Shown in pieces: positions 25,401 to 37,523 of a stretch of 64,000 bases of DNA (the first letter of the stretch is position 1; each line of letters opens with the position of its first letter). The position numbers were made by a program, and so were the translations under genes. Location: contig JALLLT010000041.1 in assembly GCA_025266875.1 (NCBI GenBank), positions 248,001 to 312,000 on the forward strand, read 5' to 3'. Source of the stretch: Fennellomyces sp. T-0311 (taxonomy: Eukaryota; Mucoromycota; Mucoromycetes; Mucorales; Lichtheimiaceae). Below the pieces are notes generated by a model that was not told the DNA's origin, did no database searches, and saw only the letters and a list, made by a program, of their open reading frames with translations.

Positions 25401-26599
25401 TCATCAGATTATGCAACTAGGAATCAGGGTAATCGACTTCTGTCCTTTGGAGACTTACGTCTTCATTAGAAAAATCTTGCTACTAATAATAAAAAAAGTG
25501 CCGGTAGACGGTTCCATCCCTTTAAGTTTTGCTATTTCCTTCCGTTAGGGAAGAGAGCGTCTCTGACTCGCCTATAACCAAATTTATTCGTGTGTTGATG
25601 GTTTGTGCTTTGAAGAATACATCAAACATGAACGCTTAAAATGGACGAAGTGCTGACTGAATCACGGTCCAAACAGTTAAAAGCAAAATGATGAACCCTT
25701 CAAGTAATCTGTGGTGCTACATGAGCTGTCTAATTTGGTGTAAGATTTATCGATAGAAAGTGAATTACTAATATAAATGAGTGTGTGCCGGTATGGAGAA
25801 CCCTATGAAGCCTGCTGTTGTTTAGAGAAATACATTACGCAATACATTGTTACTTTAAACTTTCCTCATCCCTCAAAAGTTACTACGAAGTAGCATAACT
25901 AGCTTGCCTACTCGACGTCGTTTGTTATTCTCAGCGAGATTTGTGCCGTTACATATCATAAAAAACTTACAAAATTGAGCAGTCGTTAAGCACTTTTTTA
26001 TATCACACTCTGTATGTACGTATGCTCATCATCTACTGCTATTTGTTTTTTTTTGTTCTTCCGCAGGTAAGCCGTGAAGAACACTGCTGAAAACCCCTAT
26101 GATACCACCGATTATATTGATCTAATCTACGACGAGTCTCCATAGCTTTTGCTCATGTAGTACAGGTAAAAAGGCTTCTTGAGACTATTGCAGCGTTAAG
26201 ATTAGGTGCTAAACTACTTCGGCTGTTGGCTTCGAGCGCCAGAGGGCGGATTCATGATCAAATTAGTAGCGTATTAAATTACCTTTCTTTCCTGCTTTAC
26301 CGTTTTTATCCTATCACTTTTTTACTATACATTTTTTTTTGTTAGAGATAGACTAAATGTCCCGAACTGCATCAAAAAATAAAACCCGACGAATTTGATT
26401 GCATACGCGCTAAAATTCACTTTCTCCTGAAATTCATTTGGCTTGATTGTTCCTTATCAACGTACACGATGCAAGGAGATGTGAATACCATTTTGTTGAT
26501 GGGGGCATTCAATATATCTTTCTATATATAAAGTGTCAATTTATTTTCACATCAACTTTTTTTTTTTTTACTTTTTATTTCTGCTGTCACTTTTTTAAT
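22479..26599. other. Gene desert of about 4 kb
   Basis: AT-rich sequence with no convincing gene. Overlapping frames at 23720..24460 (plus) and 24246..24728 (minus) include an A-rich Lys run near 24080-24140 and have no recognisable domain. A TATA-like gtataaaaaggg at about 23859 may mark an old or minor promoter. The last 200 bases, with long T runs, belong to the promoter of the aspartic protease. Confidence 0.5.
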
Positions 26600-28170
26600 A
26601 TGAAATTAGCCGCACTTACTGTTGCAACAGGCTTGGTCTTTGCCACAGCATCCCCAACGCCTGGTATAATTATGCTTGACATGACTCGAAAACACACACC
26701 ATCACCATTGATGGAATTGGTCAAGACAAAAGTATTGGATCCAGCCGAAGTAGTTGCTGACAAGTTATTGCCATTCAGATGGTCATATCATGGTCCACGA
26801 ATGCAAGATATCCAAGGAAAAGGAACTAGCTTTGCCCGATTGGATGCACAACCAAGTGATTCACCTGGAGCATCCAGTTCTTCTAAAATGACAAATACCC
26901 TATGGAGTGTAAGTCTTCGAAGCTAGGATACCCGTAGCATCGTCTTGATAAACCTCGTTCTCATACTTTTTACAGTACATAATTGAGCTTGGCATGTAAG
27001 GAATTTCTGCAACTCATACACATAAAAAGAAACATGAACTCACCCTTAAGACAACAGTGGCACTCCTGAACAGAAATTTAAAGTCATTTTTGATACCGGA
27101 TCACCCATTTTATGGATTCCATCATCCACATGCGATAAAAAGTGTCTAGGGACAACCAGTACATTCAAGTCAAATGACTCATCTACTTGCGATATCGCCA
27201 AAGATAATAAACTCAGGGTGCACTACGGCTCAGGTACCGTAGAAGGTGACCTTGCACATGATACCGTCTCCTTTCAAGGTACCAAGATTGCAAATCAATC
27301 GATTGGCTTAGCCACTTCCGTGGTAGCAAACTTGTTTTCTGGTGGCATCAGTAAGTACCAAAGCATTATTGCCCACCTATTTTATAATGCTAAACATATA
27401 ATTAGATGGCATTGTCGGATTCGCGCCAAACACTGCGACCCGGGATTTCAATATAGGTAAATCGTTGCTATAGCATCAACACGCAGTTTCTTACGTTTTT
27501 ATCCTTAGACGGACAAGTCATTCCTACTCCAATGGACAACTTGGTTGCTCAGAAAATAATCAGCAGCAACGTATTCAGTGTCTACTTTCAACCTATTCGG
27601 GATCACAAGGATATAAATACCGTGGGCGGCAAATTAGCATTGGGTGGTTTACTTCCACCTAGCACTTATCAAGGTCAAATTCAATGGATACCTCAGATGA
27701 CTGATGGTGATTACGGAGCTTTCTGGACGATTACGATGGATGGTTTGGCTGTAGGCGACACAAAATTACCCACCAGCACCAACAAAGAAAAAAGCGCAGG
27801 AATTGTCGATACAGGCACTACCATGATTATCCTCCAGCCTGAAATCGCGGATTCATTATACAAGCAAATCAAACTGGCTGAATACGATACACATCTTGAC
27901 CTGTATACGGTACCTTGCAACAAAATTGGTCAATTACCGACATTGGCCTTTACTTTTAATGGAGTCACCCTCAAACTGACACCACAACAATATACGGTGC
28001 CAGAGTGGCAGGCTGGCTATTGGGGTGTAAGTAAAGGCAACTGTCCTACTTACATTGTTGGTGGACCGCTGGACGGTTTCGAATTCATTCTTGGACAAAA
28101 GTTCTTGGAGAGTTATGTATCGTTTTATGATTCAAATCAGCATCGTATTGGCTTTGCGGCCATTAGATAA
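26600..28170 (+). CDS. Secreted pepsin-like aspartic protease (family A1)
   Basis: Five exons (26600..26908, 26976..26995, 27058..27350, 27406..27456, 27509..28170) give 444 residues. A signal peptide (MKLAALTVATGLVFATASP) and a propeptide precede the mature bilobal enzyme. Both catalytic motifs are present: FDTGSPILW in exon 3 and VDTGTTMI in exon 5. The flap Tyr (HYGSGTVEGD) and two Cys pairs, CDKKC and the VPC...NC pair, fit the fold. The second exon is only 20 bases (YIIELG), which places the conserved strand before IGTP. Closest family by memory is rhizopuspepsin-type secreted acid proteases of Mucorales. It is likely secreted for protein digestion. Confidence 0.9.
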
Positions 28171-28624
28171 ATCTGCGTATATAATTAGAAGCATATATAG
28201 ATATATATATCTGCTTGTGATTTTTCATTGTGTACACATTTGAAGCAAATTCATTACCTTTTAGTAGAAACACGGCGATCATTGGTCAAGTGCCTTTATT
28301 ACAGCATTTCTTTATCTACAGAACTTTATTGTATGCCATACAGAAGATATAAAGGACGCATCGTACCAATGACAAGGGGTAGTATCGATACAAGATGGGC
28401 ATACGGGAAATGCACAGTTAGTGTCGAAGAGAAATACTACAGTTGTTTTAGATGCCTTTAATGAAGATCATGACATGGTACTTTTCACAACAACAACCAT
28501 GGTAACCAAAGTGATCTACGTCGATTTTGACATCAAGGCATTTTTGCGTATACTTGAAATAGAATAAAGCATCGGTATAAAGTTATGTACGATAATACCG
28601 CTCTCTTCTAAACATACTGTGACA
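28171..28624. other. Intergenic between protease and TatD-like gene
   Basis: About 450 bases, AT-rich. It holds the 3' UTR of the protease and the promoter of the TatD-like gene. The open frame at 28228..28461 shows no recognisable feature. Confidence 0.5.
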
Positions 28625-29614
28625 ATGGATAATAGCAAACTGTGTGATGCACATTGCCATCCCCATGACGATGTTAAACATCTAGATATGATTCCAAAGT
28701 TAAAGACGGGTCATATTACGATAATGGGCGTTCGACAAGACGATTGGGATTGCGTTGCCAAAGTAACCGCCAGTTGCGAAAAAGGGCGTTGCATTCCTGC
28801 ATTCGGTAACATGCTTTTACCAACAGAGTAGCAAAAAAAAAAAAAACTCATTCTCCAGTTATAAGGCATTCATCCTTGGTTCTTGCATCGACTCATGGTA
28901 GACGACAACGCTGATCCGAAATCACATTACGAGAAAGTCTTGACAGCCAAAGTTGCGTCTGAAAAGCAAGACATGATTGAGGCGCTAGAAGCTCCGTTCG
29001 CCTTGCGAGAATGGTTGACGAACTTAAAACAGCGCCTCACGGATCATCCAGAAGCGTTGGTCGGCGAAGTGGGGCTAGACAGAGCTGCACGTCTGTTACC
29101 TGGTGGAGCCATTGAATGGCACGGTGTTAAACCAACAACCGTTCAAACTTCAATCGAACATCAAATGGATGTATTACGAGTACAACTTCAAGTCGCACGC
29201 GAGTTAAAGCGAGCTGTCAGTGTGCATTGTGTTCAAGCCACGGGCCACCTTTTACAACTGCTTCAAGCAACAGCTAAAGGCGATCCAGTCCGGCTTTGTC
29301 TGCATTCATTTGTGGGCTCTGCTGGATCCATGCCACAGTTCTTGAAGGTCAAGGGCTACGTGATTTATGTCTCGTTCTCGGTAGCCATCTGCGGCAGACT
29401 GGACAAGAAAAAGTTGCAGGATCTTATATGTGCCATACCCGAGGACAGACTGTTGCTTGAATCGGATCTAAACACTCCACAAGGACTGGATGATGGCATG
29501 GAAGAAATTGCAAAGCTGGTCGCAGAAGCACGAAAATGGACCATCGAACAAACTATTGAGCAAACGTATAATAACTGGTGTACATTTGTGGGATATAATA
29601 AAAAGATTGCCTAA
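28625..29614 (+). CDS. TatD-family metal-dependent hydrolase (Cut9-interacting/Scn1-like)
   Basis: Exons 28625..28805 and 28866..29614 give 309 residues. The metal ligands of the TatD TIM barrel are visible in order: DAHCHPHD (HxH), GIHPWF at the exon join, GEVGLD (Glu), SVHCVQA (His), LCLHSFVG (His) and ESDLNTP (Asp). This family comprises Mg2+-dependent DNases; the fungal subset with this length includes S. pombe Scn1, which was found as a Cut9 interactor. The ATG at 28625 starts directly before DNSKLCDAHCH. It converges with the tau-like gene, whose stop lies about 90 bases further on. Confidence 0.85.
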
Positions 29615-29705
29615 TTATGACTTCACTTTTGCTCGCCTTCCTCCTTCTTCTTAACCCTATTTGCTGTGTTAACTTCCACTGACACCAGGCACCTTGCTAA
29701 TCATA

Positions 29706-31217
29706 TTACCTTTGGTGTCCCGCATCAATTCGTGGTTGAACATTTTCATCGAATCGGAGTGGTTCGTCGTACAATTGCACATCGCTATCACGAGGGCTAT
29801 GTTTGATGTTATCCTTCGAGCCAACCTTGGATTGAGCAGTGCTGTAGTCTGGTTTCTCATCAAACAGTTCGACATTGCCTCCACCTGGTTTATGTTTAAT
29901 GTTATCCTTCGATCCAACCTTGGACTTGGCATTATCGTAAGAAGCATCTTCGTGGAAAATTTTGTTCTGCCCACCGCCAGGCTTATGCTTGATATTATCC
30001 TTCGAGCCAACCTTGGACTGGGCAGTCTTAGTGTAATCCAACTTTTCCTCAAACAGTTTTACATCGCCTCCACCAGGTTTGTGCTTGATGTTATCTTTAG
30101 ATCCAACTTTGGACTTGGCCGTTTGGCTGTAATCCTTCTTTTCCTCGAATAACTTGACATTGCCGCCGCCTGGCTTGTGTTTGATGTTATCTTTCGATCC
30201 AACCTTGGATTTGGCGTTATCATATGAAACTTCTTGATGAAACACCTTGTCTTGTCCACCGCCAGGCTTGTGCTTGATGTTATCCTTGGAACCAACCTTG
30301 GATTTGGCCGTCTTGCTGTAATCTTTTTTCTCGTCGAACAACTTGACATTGCCGCCACCAGGCTTATGCTTAATGTTATCAGTGGAACCAACCTTGGATT
30401 TGGCCGTTTTGCTGTAATCTTTTTTCTCGTCGAATAATTTGACATTGCCGCCGCCAGGCTTATGCTTAATGTTATCAGTGGATCCGACCTTGGACTTGGC
30501 CGTTTTGCTGTAATCCTTTTTCTCTTCGAACAGCTTGACATTGCCGCCACCAGGTTTATGTTTGATGTTGTCGGTGGATCCGACCTTGGACTTGGCCGTC
30601 TTGCTATAATCCTTTTTCTCATCATACAGTTTGACGTTACCACCGCCCGGTATATGATTAATGTTATCCAGTGAACCAATCTTGGATTTCACCTTACTGC
30701 TTTCGGCGCTTTTGCTTAATTAGAACTTTTACCTCTGTTCTTTAGAATTCTACACTTAAAGGAGGGTCTAACCTGTAATCGGGCCGTTTGTATTTCCGCG
30801 TAGGTTCAGATACTGAAGAAGATGAACTTCTGACACTGCTACTGCGTGATGTTGCGCGTGTGCCTTGACCAGAAATCTTGGTGGTGCCTATAAGTTATAT
30901 ATTTCTATTTAGCCTTGCGACTTTTTTTTCTCCCGTAAAATGAGTACGGAACCTCCGCCTGGTCGATGCGTTATATTATCCAAGCTACCGACTTTGCTCT
31001 TGATATTATCATATTTCGGAAGTGGGCTGGAAAAAATGGTGCCATTGCTTGATGCACTGGTACGTCGGCTGGAGCCAGAAGACGACGTTGTGGACGAAGT
31101 GGTACTGGCTCGTTTTGCCGTTTTCTTTAGATAGTTGGTTGGGATGGGTGGAACGGGAGGTACGGCGCCTATAGCCCGTTTCGTCGTGGTGTCAGATCGT
31201 GATTGGGTAAGCGACAT
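29706..31217 (-). CDS. Tau/MAP-like protein with about eleven microtubule-binding repeats
   Basis: Model exons 30953..31217, 30773..30887 and 29706..30696 give 456 residues. A basic Ser/Thr/Pro-rich N-terminus (AVPPVPPIPTNYLKKTAKR) is followed by one repeat in exon 1 (KSKVGSLDNITHRPGGG), a Ser-rich linker (exon 2) and ten tandem repeats in exon 3, the last one degenerate. The core KSKVGSKDNIKHKPGGG is nearly the tubulin-binding repeat of tau/MAP2/MAP4 (Pfam Tau/MAP repeat). Linkers such as NVKLFEEKKDYSKTA vary. Exon 2 to 3 is a clean phase-2 join (gat tac ag|t). The exon 1 donor (gttccg) is weak, so that boundary is uncertain; read-through would stop after REKKKSQG. Predicted to bind and bundle microtubules. 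Confidence 0.8.
29760..30690 (-). repeat. Coding minisatellite, 96/93-base units
   Basis: Ten in-frame tandem units encode the tau-like repeats. Most units are 32 codons; two (ending FHQEVSYDNA and FHEDASYDNA) are 31 codons. Units 2-4 (GSTDN type) are nearly identical at protein level, which suggests recent duplication. Units 5-7 and 8-10 look like two copies of a three-unit block. Confidence 0.85.
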
Positions 31218-33046
31218 GGTGATAGGCACGCAAAGGCGCGCTTAGCTCGGCGTGGTCAAAGACAATAAAAAATCGTGAAAAAGAAAAGGAAGAGGAGAGA
31301 AAAAAATGAAGAGGAATGAGCGTGTGTAGCCTCAAGCTGCAAATTTATCAATGAGTTCTCGCCCTACATCCAGTGATCTGCAGACTCCGATTTTTATACA
31401 ATTGAGTTAAGGTCACACGAAAAGGCTCATATTTATATTGTCACTAAGTTGCGGTTTAGCTCCTTGTGATCACGATGGGACACACAAGCGTTACAAAAGA
31501 ATGGCTTGCTGGAGTAACCGTGTCGAATTTTGGTAAGTTTGTGGTCATCCGCTTCTTTTCGCTTTCCTTCACCGCGTGTTCAGTTGGTCAAAAAGGTCTC
31601 TCCTTGCAACAAGTGCCACAATTCAATGAATGATTACGAAAATAGTCAACACAGCGGCATCATCATTAAGGAGGATAAGATCAGCGTTTCATGTGGCGCA
31701 AAAAGCCGAGTAAATAGAAAGAGCAGTTGTAAATATATATTATCGTCACTAAATAGGCTGCTAAGTTTCATCTATCCCTCGCTCAACGAAGGGGTGCTCT
31801 CCCGAAGACCAAATAAGGGTCCGTTTTGTTGCATCCTGAAAGTACAATGGCACATTGGCTTTTTTTGGTTGCGCCAAGGATGTGGCGGCACCATGTGCTA
31901 TATGGAATGATCAGATATGAAAAAAAGATGGTGAGAACATTATTCCAATAGTTAGGCAATGTGCTGCAGAACTATGGGAAAAACGCGTGTCTTTACTGCA
32001 AAGTGAAGTAGTTGATGACAACAGCTCGTGGATCAGAATTGCTAATGACCATTTTGAAGTGTGGACAATGTCGCTGTGCTGATGAATACCATGGTTTTTC
32101 ATTGATACAAAGAGCGCAATAGCATTCTCAAGCTCAGGCGGACGATCCGTCTCAACTGTGTCATGCGAGAAATAAGAACGATTGGCTATAAAGCATTATT
32201 CTGTTGCACGGTAGTAAATCTCCAAAGTTTAATTTTGATGGAAGCCATAATTGCTGCTACCATATCGAGTGTTGTCTCGCTTCTCGTAACATGTTATGCA
32301 TTGCATGTGCTGAATCGATTTACACGGCGGCAAATGGCGGGCTGGGAGGAGGTGATTATTTAATACGGGTCCTATGACCAGAACCTCATTAGATTACTTA
32401 CCCACTGGATTTATACGGGACTCTTGCACGCATGGTAATACAGAAGCACCTTATCGTAAAAGAAGGTCTCGAGGTCCACACTAACGCACAAGTGAAAACC
32501 AGTTTGACAGATAAAACCAAGGCGAGTGGCTTTACGGAGAAATCGGAACACCTTTTAACTTTTCTTCTGACGGATGCTGCACAGAGCAGCAAGTGTGTAT
32601 GGTATCGGTGGTTCCCTTCGCCATCCTCTTCGCCATACAACATCGCTTTATGCTTTCGCTTTAAGAAGTATAAGATCATTGCACGATGAACTTGCTACTG
32701 TAGCTACATACAGTAAGTACTGGGAGGGCATCGCAAGTCAAGAGTCCCATTTTAGGTCAATATCAGTGTGGTTGGTTGTAAACCATTAAAGCGATAAAAG
32801 TGGACGCAAAATGGCTTATATGAAGGAGTCGTCATCAGAGAATGCCAAAGATAGGAACATGACGGATCCGACGAGTGAGTGTAAAATGCTAAATGGGCAA
32901 TTCAATTCAGTCTTAAAGGCATGGCAACTAAAGTCCATTGCAAATCAACAAGCAATCACAAATGACAATGTTCAGCATCAAAAGCAAAAAAACCCAGAGA
33001 GCTTCTTATTTTAAAATGAGATATTATGTACAAGTGAGCAAACACT
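31218..33046. other. Intergenic with unassigned short frames
   Basis: No gene recognised. A short spliced frame could start at 31472 (MGHTSVTKEWLAGVTVSNF, donor gtaagt, then a second exon that soon stops). The frame 32163..32363 includes one hydrophobic helix, and 32574..32789 is open without a motif. These could be remnants of a decayed gene. The first 200 bases are the tau-like gene's promoter. Confidence 0.4.
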
Positions 33047-36000
33047 TTAGATCTTGTCGTAGTACTTGTCAAGGCCAGGAATGTCCTCGACAAGACCCTT
33101 TCTCTTACGGACGGCACGGATGATATCGTATACTATGAAAACAGAACACTCGTCAGCCGCTTCTCCCTTCCCTCTTCACTCCAAAACTTACCCTTGTTAC
33201 CGGGCTCCATTGGGTTACCACTCAGAAGGGCCCAGTGGTCGAACACAGCCTCTGTAAAAAAATAGGAAAACGTTAGTAAGCAAACTCTTTGCTCGTTCAA
33301 AACATCATGACGTACGAGGGAAGGCTTGACCACCAGTCGATGCTCTTAAATCTGCGGTGAAACCAAAGGATTCGTTGACAGGAAGATGAGCCTTGATGGT
33401 CATCATTGGGGTACCAGGCTTCTGCTCTTCATGGAACACAACACCACGACGTCGGTTGAGCACGTTGTAGATACCACCGATGGCAGTTTCTGGGCACTGG
33501 ATTTCGACCAAGTAGATAGGTTCTTGGATGGATGGTTCAGCAGTCAGCATGGAACCATAGATGGCACGACGTGCGGTGGGAATGATCTGACCACCACCAC
33601 GATGGATGGCATCAGCATGCAAGACAACATCAATGACATTGAATCGAGTGCCACGCAAGTGTTCTTCAGCCAAGGGACCTTCTTTGCTTGCCCATTGGAA
33701 TGCGGCAACCACGGAATCCTTGATTTCGTTCAAGTACTGAACAGCCTTGGTGGTATCAACAACCATGTTGGGACCAGTGCCGTCAGGACCGAAGCACCAA
33801 ATCTTACGGGCTTCGTTGACATCCCAGTTGTAGTTGGTGGCCAACTCGCGAGCACGGGTCTTGAAATCATCCTTTGGACCAATCTTGCCGTCTTCAATAT
33901 CCTTGGACAACTCGTCAGTGAGTGGTGTAGCGCGCATGAAGATTCGGTTGTGCTTGTTGGGTGACTTGGAGAGACAGTCAATGGAGGAAGTAGCAACGAC
34001 AGTTTCACAGTATGGGACAACAGGGTCACCGGTCTTGATGGGCACTTGAGCGTGATCTTCCTCAAGATCCTTCAAGATGATTTCCAAGTGAAGTTCACCA
34101 GCGCCAGCAACGATGTGTTCACCAGAGTCGGAGGTGAAGGTCAACACGCAAGGGTCAGACTTTGCAAGACGCTTGAGACCTTCAACAAGCTTGGGCAAAT
34201 CATTGGCATTCTTGACTTCGACGGCAACCTGCACGACAGGAGAGACAGAGAACTTCATGACCTTCATGTTGTGAGCGACTTCGGAGGTGGTGATGGTACC
34301 AGACTTGACTAAGAACTGGTCAACACCAACCAAACCGACAATGTTACCAGCAGGGCAGTCTTCAATGGCCTCAACGTAACGACCCATCATAAGAACGGTA
34401 CGCTGGATAGACTTGATGGACAAGTCGGTCTTGGAACCAGGCTCATAGTTTGGACCCATGATGCGCACCTTGAGACCCGCGCGGACAGTGCCCGAGAACA
34501 CACGGCCAAAAGCGTAGAAACGACCCTTATCGGAGGTAGGCACCATCTTGGAGACGTACAGCATGAGGGGAGCGTTGGGGTCGCAGTTGCGAATACCCGT
34601 TGCGCACTCATCGTCAGTGGGACCTTCATAGAGGTTGGGAACACGGTAGCGCTGGGCAGTAACGGGCGAGGGCAAATGAATACAGATCATTTCCAAGAGA
34701 GCATCACCGCATGGCAAGAACTTGCGCATGACGACCTTCATCAGCTGCTTGCCTTCCAGGTCTGATTCGTCAGACTTGAGGGTGATGTCAAGCTTCTGGA
34801 GGAGCATCTTGGTCTCGTCCTTCTTGAAGTTCATGATAGAGTCCACGATACGGTAGATCGGGTCAAGAACAAACATGTTGAAGGCACGCTCTAACGGCTT
34901 GCCACTGGCATCGACACCCTTGGAACTCCACTTCTTGGTCTTGGGGTTGAAGTAGTTCTCACCCCAAAGCTTCTGCATCATCTTTTCCTTGTCGACACCA
35001 AACTTCTTGGAGTAGCGAATGGCAAACTGGCGCAGGGTGAAGCCCCAACCGTGCAAACCGGAAGCAAAGGCGACGGTACCCTTGTCTGGGTACACTTGGA
35101 CGTCACCAAGGGCGTCGTCAAGGTAGGTTGAAATGATCACGTTAACCGATTCAATGGTACGTGCGAATGTCTAAGAAAAAAATTTTTAGCCCATGGGAAA
35201 CAACAGTCAAAAATCAACAACTCACGCTATATAGCTCTTCTTTGTCCAGTTGCAACTCGAGCAAAGCACGGTCAATCTTGTTAATGACCAGAACAGGCTT
35301 GATACGCTCCGTCAGAGCCTGACGCAACACAGTTTCGGTTTGGACACAGACGCCCTCGATACAATCGACCACAACAAGGGCGCCATCAGTAACACGCAAC
35401 GCGGCGGTGACCTCAGAAGAGAAGTCAACGTGTCCAGGAGAGTCAATCAAGTTGATCAAGAACTCATGGCCTGTTGTTGTTTGGTTTTTTTTCACAAAAT
35501 AAGCACTTTTTGCTTTTGAAAATGTCTACTTTCGTTACCTTCAGTCTTCTGGAACCTGATTTCCTTGATATCATCTGGTTGCGCGAGCTGGAAGTACATG
35601 GAAATGGCAGTGGACTTGATGGTAATACCGCGATCTTGCTCGTCCTGACGGGTGTCAGTGAAGCGCATGTCACCAGCACGACCAGCCGAGATGATACCCG
35701 CCTTGGACACCAACGAGTCAGTCAGAGTCGACTTGCCATGGTCAACGTGGGCAATAACGGACATGTTGCGCACATTGGTGGTGCGGTTCTATATGTACCA
35801 AATAATTGCGCGTGATCAGTATTTTCTCACACGCTCATGTACCCCTCCCTTTTTTTTGAAGCTTACCATCAGAGAACGGATTTCTTCGATTGTAAAGTTC
35901 TGTTAAAGTGGTAGTTAGCAAACAGCGCGTTTTTTTTATAGTTAGAGAAGCACTGACCACTGGAAGGAGTAAAATGCCGCCATCGCCGCCGGTGCAACCA

Positions 36001-36052
36001 CATAGAGCCGATTAGATTATAACTCCTTTATCGCTAACTTGCACTTACCCAT
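33047..36052 (-). CDS. EFT: Translation elongation factor 2 (eEF2)
   Basis: Eight-exon model (36049..36052, 35958..35959, 35867..35899, 35539..35788, 35226..35470, 33316..35170, 33192..33251, 33047..33132) gives 844 residues, against 842 in yeast. GTPase motifs are AHVDHGKST (G1), DSPGHVDF (G3) and NKID (G4). The diphthamide loop [11 protein letters not shown] is present, and the C-terminus ends DKYYDKI. It moves tRNAs and mRNA through the ribosome after each peptide bond. The start is odd: exon 1 is ATGG and exon 3 begins AACTTT in phase 0, so [10 protein letters not shown] can only be built if a 2-base exon (TG, 35958..35959) lies between. All other joins are unambiguous. Confidence 0.93.
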
Positions 36053-37523
36053 CCTGAACTGCTTTCCTTTATACGAAGGGGGAAGTGTTTGTAGAGAGAG
36101 AAGGTTTGAAAAGCAAAAAAGAGAGGGTAAAGAAAAAAAAGGGTTGTATGAGAAACACGCGTCCCTTTTTATTTTACCCAGGCCAGCAACAACGACCACA
36201 ATACGCAACCCACCAGTTCAAAAATGGAATCCTTACTGTGTCACTTTCTTTGCATCAACAGGTTCCCACCACTAAAGGTAAATACTGCGGGAAAGTGTGC
36301 ATCTATCCCTGTGTGTGGTTCATTTGTCACGAGGCACAGAGCAGCATACCGCGCGCTGCGCCAGTCTGTATTCTTTTGGCTGTCCTGATATATATTCAAT
36401 CACGAGCGCTTCTTTTCTTTGGATGCTGCGGCTCGTTTGTACGAAAATGATCAGGTCTTTACTACTAGGTGGAACAATGCTTCCAGCGTGCTGGGCATTG
36501 TCGGAAGTTGTCAGTGATCATACGCATTACGCTTGTGCAACGTCCATCTACCCGACCTCGAAAATGGTGCCCGGCCCCCCTCAGCAAAATACTCCTAAAG
36601 GGTGCCCATCGATAGAAAAGGCTGTCAAGTCTCAATTTTTTAACAGGTGACACTTCAAGTCGCATGACCTTGTCAACGGCTCCTTCGGGCCTGAAGCTAT
36701 TGTATATCCGTCCTAGCTTAAACCCTCTGGCGCTGTTCCGCCGGTGGTAGTGCGCATGAAAATGTCACAAATGAAGGGGGCCCCGGACCTTTGGACAGAC
36801 CAGAACGCAGGCAGAAGCATAAATGGACGCTGTTTGTTGTTTTGCCGTGATAGAGTGACGACGATGAATCTCTTACTGCGGCTCGGTAGTTTGACAGTAG
36901 TCTGTGCATTCTTGAGAAAATGTGCTCCATTCCCAAAAGGCATCTGACTTGGTCATACGCGATGGTCTTATATTACAGATGAAAAAGGGTAGTGGTTGTT
37001 TCTTTTCGTAGCGTGGGTAAGAAAACAATTTCCCCGGTTGTGTTTGTAAGCCTACAGCATGCACAGGATTGTAATTATTTTCGCACCACGTCACTGTATG
37101 CACACCCACATGGATATATTATATGCTTTTCTGACGAGACGCGTTCTTATTCTTATCCTTATTCGAAGCGCGCTGTCTCCTGCAAGAGTCGGATCCAATG
37201 TCGCCATTGCTGTTGTCAATGCCCGCCAGGTTTGTGTCAAACGCATAACAGAAGCCAGGTGACCAGGCAACCGTGGGCCAGCCGACATGCTTTGATGATG
37301 TGTGCTGGCATCATGGGCTTCTATGGTCAGGAAGCGAATAGAAAGATGCTTTTATTTAGCTCACTGCAATGCGGGGGAAAACATGCAAAACGAAAGCAGG
37401 GTGGCTAGAATCAAGCAGACAATGTTACACGTATAGCGGAACCATAACCATCGTAACCAAAAAAAGTTTTCTAGTAGCAGCTTGAATTATCCAGTTACCC
37501 TTTAATCACACTACACAACTTCC
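36053..37523. other. Intergenic between EF2 and NSA2 (divergent promoters)
   Basis: About 1.5 kb between two divergently transcribed translation-related genes. Purine-rich stretch at 36100-36150. Open frames here show no recognisable domain. It presumably holds both promoters; no specific site is called. Confidence 0.5.

Noticed and set aside
29694..30152. Open frames on the plus strand and a second minus frame across the tau-like array
   Set aside because: Repeated DNA without stops in other frames; only one frame gives the tau/MAP repeat.
33386..33964. 192-residue open frame on the plus strand
   Set aside because: It is the antisense shadow of the highly conserved EF2 exon.
36085..37408. 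Open frames between EF2 and NSA2
   Set aside because: No family resemblance. The region is best read as divergent promoters.
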